DNA of 64,000 bases from Galerina marginata (lineage: Eukaryota; Basidiomycota; Agaricomycetes; Agaricales; Galerinaceae). Both the position numbers and the translations under genes were made by a program. The notes under the pieces are model-generated. The model was given only the letters and a program-made list of their open reading frames with translations, had not been told where the DNA came from and searched no databases. Below are positions 56,673 through 64,000 of this stretch, piece after piece (the stretch's first letter is position 1; the number at the start of each line of letters is the position of its first letter). The stretch covers positions 186,001-250,000 of the forward strand of contig JAECYW010000017.1 in assembly GCA_023014335.1 (NCBI GenBank). The letters are read 5' to 3'.

Positions 56673-59600
56673 ATGGCGCCATGGACTCCTCAGCCTGCGG
56701 GTTTGCAGGAAATCCTCACAACGATCCACGAATCAACCACTACCAGCACCACTGTACAGCGTAATATCACAGAGGTAAAGTTTGAATGATATTCTAGCCC
56801 CATGTCTGATTTGGGTCGACCTCGTACTAACGAGCACTTTCTTGTGACAGAAATTGAATCATTTCACGCGTGCACCGGAGTATGTGGCATACCTCGCGTA
56901 CATCTTGAGTGCTTTGACCCAAGAGGAGGATCGTATACGAACCATTGCGGGCTATTTGCTCAAGAACAACGCTCGTCTCATCCTTTCTGCCCCCATCGAG
57001 GTCGCAGAGTTCGTAAAATCGGCGGTGCTCGCTGCTTTCAATGATTCCTCGATCATGATTCGTAACGCCGCAAGTCAGGATATAGTTGCTTTTCTTGGAG
57101 TTCTCGAGCCTAGGAATTGGCCAGAGTGCCTACAACACCTTGTCCTTGCCCTTGATTCCACTGATTTTGATAAACAAGAGGTTCGTTTGCTATTCCATGA
57201 CTTTTTCCTTCTTGCCACTATGACTCCGGACGTGCCACACATCCCCGAAGTTACCCTGACGCGATGCCTGTCGTCGTCTTCACTTCTACTCGTACTTTAC
57301 TTGCAAAATTTACTGGATGCTGATACCTCATCTTTAGGCTGCCTTTAACGCGCTAGAAAAAGCATGCGAAGATTACCCGCGCAAAATGGATGTTGATATC
57401 GGTGGAACGAGACCTCTTGATTTCATGATCCCCAAATTTCTTGCCCTGTCGGACCACCCTTCTGCGAAAATGCGATCTCATGCTGTGGCGTGCCTTTCGT
57501 ATTTCGTCCCCATTAATTGTCAATCACTCTTCGTCCATATCGATGCATTCATCGCCTGCCTTTTCAAACGTGCGTCAGACGACGACCCCTCAGTTCGCCG
57601 CCATGTATGCCAGGCGCTCGTCCTACTTCTCGCTGCTCGCCCGGAGAAACTCATGCCAGAGATGTCGAACGTAGCTCAATACATGCTTTATTCGACGAAA
57701 GATAAGAACGAGAACGTTGCCCTCGAGGCCTGCGAATTCTGGCTTACCTTCGCGGAAGACCAAGAGCTTGCACCTTATTTACATCCTTTACTGGACCAAG
57801 TTGGACCAACGCTGTTGGACTGCATGGTTTATGGAGATGACGACCTTTTGTGGTTGGAAGGTGATCCGGAGGAAGACGACGCTGCGGTACCTGACAAGGA
57901 AACTGATATCAAACCACGTCACTACGGAGGAAAATCGCACGGCTTTGAACGCGACGCTAATGGTGAAGAGCCTTCAGAAGCACCAAAGCCGCGTATCGGA
58001 GCCTATGGCCAAGAACTCCTCGACGATGACGACGAGGATGATTATGATCTCGACGACGACGATTTTGCCGATGAAATGTCGACGGAGTGGAATTTAAGGA
58101 AGTGTGCGGCTGCCGCGCTTGACGTCCTTGCTGTCCGATTCCAGGGAGATTTGCTGAGGGTCTTACTGGGCCCACTGAAGGAAAAACTTTGGAGTACCGA
58201 ATGGCTGCAAAGAGAGAGCGGAATTCTCGCTTTAGGAGCAATGGCGGAGGGTAAGTGTTTTTAACCACCTTTTTCTTGTAAATCAGCCTCCGGGTTCTAA
58301 TAATTGATTGCCAGGTTGTATCGAAGCTATCGAACCGCACCTGCCGACATTAGTTCCCTACCTAATTAATACCTTGAATGATCCTAAGGTGTGTCTAAAT
58401 GCTTTCTTCTCGAGTTGTACGTGTTCTGACTTCCTGAATTCTTTCCTTCTATAGCCGCTGGTTCGATCAATCACATGCTGGACTCTTGGCCGATACGCAA
58501 GCTGGTGTACACAGCCCAAATCGGAAGAACACAAGAATCAATATTTTATCCCGACAATGGAAGGAGTAAGTTGTTCAGCTCGGAGGTGACGATCATGATG
58601 ACTGACGATAAGCGGATTAGCTTTTGAGAATGGTCTTGGATAACAACAAACGCGTACAAGAAGCCGGTTGCAGCGCTTTTGCCACTCTTGAAGAAGATGC
58701 AGGCCCAGAGCTCGCACCTTACCTTGAACCAGTTCTTAGGAATCTGGTCGTCGCTTTCGACAAGTACCAGCATAAGAATATGCTCATTCTGTACGATGCC
58801 GTTGGTACTTTGGCCGACGCTGTTGGCCGAGCGTTGCAGAACCCTCTCTATGTGGATATTCTCATGCCGCCGCTTACCGGTCGGTGGTCGAAGTTGAACG
58901 ATGATGATGACGATTTAATTCCATTGCTTGAGGTATGTCTAAGTTGTACTGGGCTATCATTCATTACAGACCACTGCTTTAGTGCCTTGCATCCGTGACA
59001 ATTGCGATGGGTCCGGCCTTCCTGCCTTATGCTGGACCCGTATTTGAACGTTGCAACAACATCATCCACTCATCTCTCCTGCAGTATCAACAATACCAGC
59101 AAAATCCGGAACTGGATGAACCAGACAAAGCCTTCCTCGTTGTAGCCCTTGATCTGCTTTCCGGTCTTATCCAGGGCCTCAGTATGGGCCTTGAGCCCCT
59201 TATCACTGCCAGTCAGCCGAACCTCCTTTCGTTGCTCACAGTGTGCCTTAAGCACCCACAGGCGGCTGTTAGACAGTCGGCGTATGCGCTTGTTGGTGAC
59301 TTGGCGATGGGATGTTTCCCTCTTCTGAAGCCCGCGATGATGGGTATCATGCAGGAGTTGATTTTACAACTCGACCCTGAACCCAAGTTCGAGTTTGTAA
59401 GCGCGTCTAACAACGCGGCCTGGAGTGTTGGTGAAGTTGCATTGCGTTACGGGCGAGGTAATTCCTCCCCTCATTTTTCATGGTTCGTTTGAAGTAACCC
59501 GCACTTTCACAGACGATCCTGAATTCCAACAATGGGTTAATCCACTCATCTTGCGTCTGATTCCTATATTATTGCACCCAAAAGCTCCGAGAAGTTTGCA

Positions 59601-60026
59601 CGAGAATGCTGCTGTGTCGATAGGAAGGATCGGGTTGATGCACCCTGCTCTTGTTGCTCCTCATCTGTCAGAATTCGCTCAGGCGTGGTGCCAGGCCCTG
59701 TACGAGATCCGGGATAACGAAGAGAAAGACTCAGCTTTCCGTGGATTGTGCACGCTTGTACAAACGAATCCGGCTGGGATGGCTAAGGTTTGTTTTTTCA
59801 AAATAATTCCAGCGACCGGTACTGAACTACGATACCTTTCAAATAGAGTCTGCTCTGGTTCTGCAACTCCATCATTCGTTGGAATCAGCCATCACCCGAG
59901 CTGAACAACATGTTCCAAACTCTGTTGCAAGGATTCAAGCAACACGACGAGGCTGGCTGGTCTGCGCAAGTTGCGTCGTTCCCACCCGTCATCCAAGAAC
60001 GTCTAGCAGCTCGTTACGGAGTTTAG
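56673..60026 (+). CDS. KAP104: Transportin / karyopherin beta-2
   Basis: About ten exons from [20 protein letters not shown] to AARYGV. The protein is a solenoid of HEAT repeats: [96 protein letters not shown]-type helices, then an acidic loop ([19 protein letters not shown]), the H8-loop position that ejects cargo when RanGTP binds. [71 protein letters not shown] and [17 protein letters not shown] follow. It imports PY-NLS cargoes (hnRNP-like proteins) into the nucleus. Each exon checked reads through and family order is complete, so it appears full-length. The unrelated importin-9 pseudogene at 38609 is not derived from it. Confidence 0.93.
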
Positions 60027-61020
60027 CGCTCTGCGACTACAAGCAGCGCCAGTTGCGGCTTCGCCATGACATTGACTGCAGAAATGGAGTGAAACACTCG
60101 TTGTATCATTATCGACAAGTTTCTTTCGCTCTTTATAATTGGGTTACTACCGTTGTCCCTTCGTCCTCGATTCCAAGCTAGTACAAGCTATGTCTGTCCT
60201 TCTGTTCTGCCAAATTGTGCTTTATTACCCTCGCTCGTCTCTTGCACCTGGATCTTTTAGTAGTGTAGCATTTTTTCCCTTTTTCATTCAGCTTTTTTAG
60301 TCCTGTCCCCCTTACCACGCGGTCCGCGTCTTCCTATGTCCGTCAACCTCATCCAACCCGGTGTACTCACGTTGGATTTATGTGGCGTCCCACCACACTT
60401 CCTCTTACCACTCTTTCACCGGCGTATGGGCTTTCCCTGTTTTTGATTTGTCTGTTTCCTCTTTTTCTGATTTGCACTGTATCGATGCCATCAACTGTCT
60501 AATCTCGACACCACATGCATATGCACACTCTCCGCCCATCGACGTCCACATACCTCACACCAACAAGTAGTACCCATTCCATCCACAACCATGGCTCTCA
60601 AATCAACATCTCATTCATTTTTACGTAGCATTAGTATTCAGTAGTTACATATTGTAGTGTAGTCTTTCTCATATCATCCCTGCAAGTAGATACAATGTCT
60701 TTTTACATTTCCCATTGCTTCCTAAGTACTTCTCTTCTCTTCTGCCATACGTGAGTAGTCTACCTCCCTCTTTCAGTTGTCGATCGAGGGATGTTACTAG
60801 CATTACTCGGTGACCAGTGGCAGGGTACTTGTATACGCCTATGTATTACAAAAAGAAACCAAATGTACAGATCATAAGCGAGTTGTAGACCTAGATCCAT
60901 TAGAGTTACATAGCTAGCCTTCAACCTGTCTTTTTTAATAGGTTTCTATGGGTAAATAGATATATATGATCCATACCATAGTTACGTGCCCATTATACAG
61001 CAGTCAAGGACGTTAAATAA
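60027..61020. other. Intergenic between convergent genes, about 1 kb
   Basis: 3' flanks of KAP104 and the lectin gene. T-rich with several AATAAA-like and TGTA motifs. No gene is seen. Confidence 0.5.
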
Positions 61021-62776
61021 TCAAAATCTCTTCCCATTGTAGCCGCCAAATCCACCTCCGACGCCAGGGCTTCTCATACCATACGCGCTGCCCATCCCGC
61101 TGCCGCCCCCGAACCCACCATATCTCTGCCTTCTCTGGTATTCTTGCCATCCGTAGTACCCGCCAGCGACTACACCAGCGAAGAGGAATAGCTTGAATAA
61201 GAACCCGAGCCACGTGCCTGAGCCTTCAGATGACGAGGAGAAGACTGAGGCCTTTTTGTGTTTGTTCGGCGCTGCGTCTGGTTGAGAGAGGATTGCGGAG
61301 TAGCTTGTAACAGAGATGATGCTAGAGAGAGTAATGTGAGCGTTCATTATGGGATAAGAATACAAGAGACAACCCACTCATGTGCATCAGAAACGTCGCC
61401 AGTCATTGCTGAGAATCCGAGGAAGGGGTTAGGTGGAAGTTGGAGTTTCTCCACGTGGAAACAGTCGGTCCAGTCGTCCCCTAGAACGCAGGTATATGGT
61501 TCAGCTTCCTATAAATAGTTCCCATTGACTGTACTTACAAGCCTTATACTGAATCTTGACCTATATTTGAAGGGATAAAATTAAGAAACGCACAAGCTAT
61601 TTAGAGACCTGAGAAGCACATACGTCTAGGAAAGCGTCTTTCACATAGGTAACCTTTAATTTGGTTGCCACATTTGTCCTTCTGAAATTAGCCTATAGGG
61701 GGCGCGGAATAATGAGCATGGCAAGATAAACGGAGTGTGCGCAAAAATACATACAGAGCAAGCGCCAACATCTTGACCCTCCCCGTCGCCCCCAAAGTTA
61801 TATTTCATCTTCCCGTCACCGAGGATACCGACAATGCGAGGGAAGGAGTAAGTGTGTTTTTCGTTTGCGTATCTGTTCTGGCGTTACATTTCCTGCAAGG
61901 TGAGATAGGGATGGGGCTTACGTGTCGAGAATGATAGCGAGACCAGTGAATTGGTCTAGACGAAAGAGAAAAATGACATGAGTAACCTTCAAGATGGATT
62001 CTGGATGCATGACGTGCCTCTGTTACCAAAGACTGGACCAGGCTCTGCCCGCTCTTTAGTGAGCCACATCGCAAGACCGTCACCGAAGAGGTGAGATGAG
62101 TCTCCGGAGACTTTAAATTCTACCTCTATGACAAAGTTGGAAGGTGTGAGTGCGAGCCGGGACCATAGCCATCCCTACGTGCCAAGTGGTCAGCAGAACT
62201 CCAGAAAGAAAGTAAGAATCCGCACCATTTGTGATGGCCTATTTCTTGTCAGTCGGATGTGCTTGTTGGTATTCTGCGGACAAATTCGCGATTGGTTCAA
62301 AGTCATCCTTGTCGACAAAGAAACCACGTACAACATAGGAATCGGCACCAAAGTCCCACCATCTATGGATTGGAATTGTCAGTGGGACGTCATAAGTAGG
62401 TTATTGGCGAATTTCTGACCGATTTTGTAGGTCTTGGTCAATGTAAGGGGCGTATATTGAATGTGTCCGGAGTTGTAATGTCTGTGAATTATGTTAGTTT
62501 GATTCTCTTTCACTCAACGATGTCATAGGGATCGTGGTGCATATTGGAACGTTGCGGCATAGAAAGGCGATAATGCAGGCTGTATTTCATCCTAAAACAA
62601 AAGCCTATACATGAACCTTCGCACAAGGCCTGGTTACTCACCCGGTCAATAGTGTTGTTCCCTAGCCGTGTCTTATCATCCGCTGCCGCCCGGACAAATC
62701 CAAAGAAAAGGCTTGTAAAAGAAAGTAAGAACGCGAGTGTCGCCAGGTTAAATGGCCTTCTACACGGTGAAATCAT
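61021..62776 (-). CDS. L-type lectin cargo receptor (VIP36/ERGIC-53-like)
   Basis: About eight minus-strand exons. It starts MISPCRRPFNLATLAFLLSF, a cleavable signal peptide. The lectin domain follows: LRTHSIYAPYIDQDLQNR, WWDFGADSYVV, VEFKISGDSSHLFGDGLAMW, LTKERAEPGPVFGNRDQFTG, LAIILDTYAN, FPRIVGILGDG and NPFLGFSAMTGDVSDAHDI, the leguminous-type beta sandwich whose Asp and Asn residues hold calcium and mannose. A membrane segment (GTWLGFLFKLFLFAGVVAGG, then YYGW) and a Gly/Arg-rich cytosolic tail follow, ending GKRF, like the KRFY/KKFF ER-exit signals of VIP36 and ERGIC-53. It would recycle between ER and Golgi, carrying high-mannose glycoproteins. The Gly-rich tail is longer than usual. All junctions seen are GT...AG; the gene looks complete. 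Confidence 0.9.
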
Positions 62777-63834
62777 CGTAGATTAGTGAAGGGTCCTTGT
62801 GCGGCGTCCGCCTTCTTCTTTCTGCCCAGGGAATCAGGGAGGGTTCGGAAATTGCTGGAGGTCGGTGGGCGTTGGAGGAGAGTTGCGAATTTCATTTCGA
62901 GGTGCCACGGAGGGCACACGTGACTAAAATCAATATTCAATTGCGCATGCCCGTCGCTCGACCCTTCGTTCTGCCGTCCACTTGCTGAAAGCACTAAACT
63001 TACCAAATTGCAAACTGGCAGCCCGATTTTTGGTTCGAACGCCTTCAGCTTGCTTGTGCTACAGCCAAAAAGCCTTTGGGTTGTCGCCAATTGATCTCGA
63101 GTCTCGACCTTGTAACCAAATCGGACTGGATGATCCAGAAACAACAGTCAATACAAGGCCGAGGAAAAACTCTTTGAATCTTTATCGCCAATAAGCGCCC
63201 TTCCATCCAGTGTTGGCTCAAGTTCATATTTATAACGGAATCGCCATTCCCCTACATTCCGACTTGACAAGCACCGCCTCATTAACAGGTGCACCAATGG
63301 TCATGTTTTGTAGAAAAGCTCACCTTCTGACTGGATCTCCCTGACTGTGGGTTCCTAATATGATATACCACGCTGCATGCATAGCCTGCTGCCCTCAACC
63401 GCGCGACCACCTGGCATACTTTCGGCAAACACTTGTCCCGCTTTTGACAGGCAGATTGCACGCGGAAACTGACCGACCTCTTTAGTAGGCATCTAGGAGC
63501 TTCCTTGCGAATCAATCACCCCCGTTCTTCATATCATCTGGAGATTACTCGCACCTTGTTTTGTAACGCATTGCAGCCGCCTCTTCGAAAAAGGGTTCGA
63601 GTTGTACTTAGGCCATCAGGACATGTGTTGGGCAGCGTCAGCGGCTCATCGCAACGACAGGATCTCTTAAAAGCCTGGTTTTTCTTTGATCATTTTGATC
63701 TTGATCCTTTCCACGTCTCCTGCTTATTTTGCTATCTTCTTTCTCCTCGGTGCCCAACCCATCATTAACTATTCATTTACTCGTTACGCTTCGACAACCA
63801 TAGTGCACCTAAAATCCAGTTCACAATAGGCGTC
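62777..63834. other. Intergenic, about 1 kb
   Basis: Lectin promoter side. The minus ORF 62773-63144 (123 aa) lacks homology and overlaps the lectin upstream region. The plus ORF 63505-63768 is also unsupported. Confidence 0.45.
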
Positions 63835-64000
63835 ATGTCCGACAGCATCACTGAGACGAAGCAAATGCCTCCGTAGGGATTCGTTTATTTGTCCAGCTAA
63901 AGGTCATTGCTCATTGTGGTTTACAGAACGATCGACTTTAATGAGCAGAAGAGTACTAAAATTAAGAAGATATTATTCTACAGTAAGTAGATTGGGCAAT
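63835..64000 (+). CDS. Possible 5' end of a gene cut by the window
   Basis: Exon 1 (63835-63872) starts MSDSITETKQMPP and ends at GTAGGG; exon 2 from 63927 after TTTACAG continues in frame TIDFNEQKSTKIKKILFY up to a GTAAGT at about 63982. Two canonical introns in frame in so short a stretch support a real start, but only about 30 residues are visible and no family is recognised. Confidence 0.35.

Noticed and set aside
62773..63144. 123-aa minus ORF upstream of the lectin
   Set aside because: No homology; it ends at the lectin start region and no in-frame splice joins it.

Overview
The window reads as a 64-kb piece of a filamentous basidiomycete genome, most likely a mushroom-forming Agaricomycete. 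Genes are cut by many 48-60 bp introns with GT...YAG ends. The housekeeping proteins are fungal. The accessory families (Plavaka and Tnp2-type DNA transposases, an amplified-type JmjC gene, a nucleotidyltransferase-like 'SDID' protein, a nuclease-kinase fusion) are, to my knowledge, typical of Agaricomycetes. All identifications come from reading motifs, and no database search was run.

Layout. 1-16.6 kb is accessory: a JmjC-domain gene running off the left edge (minus strand), an SDID nucleotidyltransferase-fold-like gene (5169-7084, minus), a small unknown five-exon gene (8260-8942), a Nudix hydrolase (10757-11593), a decayed WD40 copy (11955-12440, minus), an MCM1/SRF-type MADS-box gene (12666-13346, minus) and a frameshifted MYND-finger gene (14190-14925, minus). 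A 375/380-bp near-identical segment occurs at 7322-7696 and 16028-16407. 17.0-19.0 kb holds a WD40 gene with a C-terminal membrane segment, followed by a 412-bp MITE with an 8-bp target duplication.

20-40.5 kb is transposon territory: an intact-looking Tnp2 transposase (20059-23802), a REase-like nuclease fused to a kinase-like domain (24211-26541, minus), a complete-looking 6-kb two-gene Plavaka-type element (27564-33560), a multi-exon gene of unknown function (34006-35926, minus), a Tnp2 relic, a frameshifted Plavaka relic and an importin-9 (Kap114-like) pseudogene.

41.9-64 kb is a conserved core: PKA catalytic subunit, SWR1 chromatin remodeller, a divergent homeodomain-like protein, mitochondrial succinate/fumarate carrier (SFC1), FSH1-type serine hydrolase, transportin (KAP104) and a VIP36/ERGIC-53-like L-type lectin. 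A new gene probably begins at the right edge.

The core genes are independently transcribed and work in signalling, chromatin, transport and secretion; they form no pathway cluster. The middle block reads as a nest of DNA transposons that has collected duplicated host-gene debris (WD40, importin-9) and a nuclease-kinase effector-like gene. A short palindromic hairpin repeat of about 60 bp recurs three times (4483, 15391, 37257). No rRNA, tRNA, LTR retrotransposon or CRISPR array was seen.
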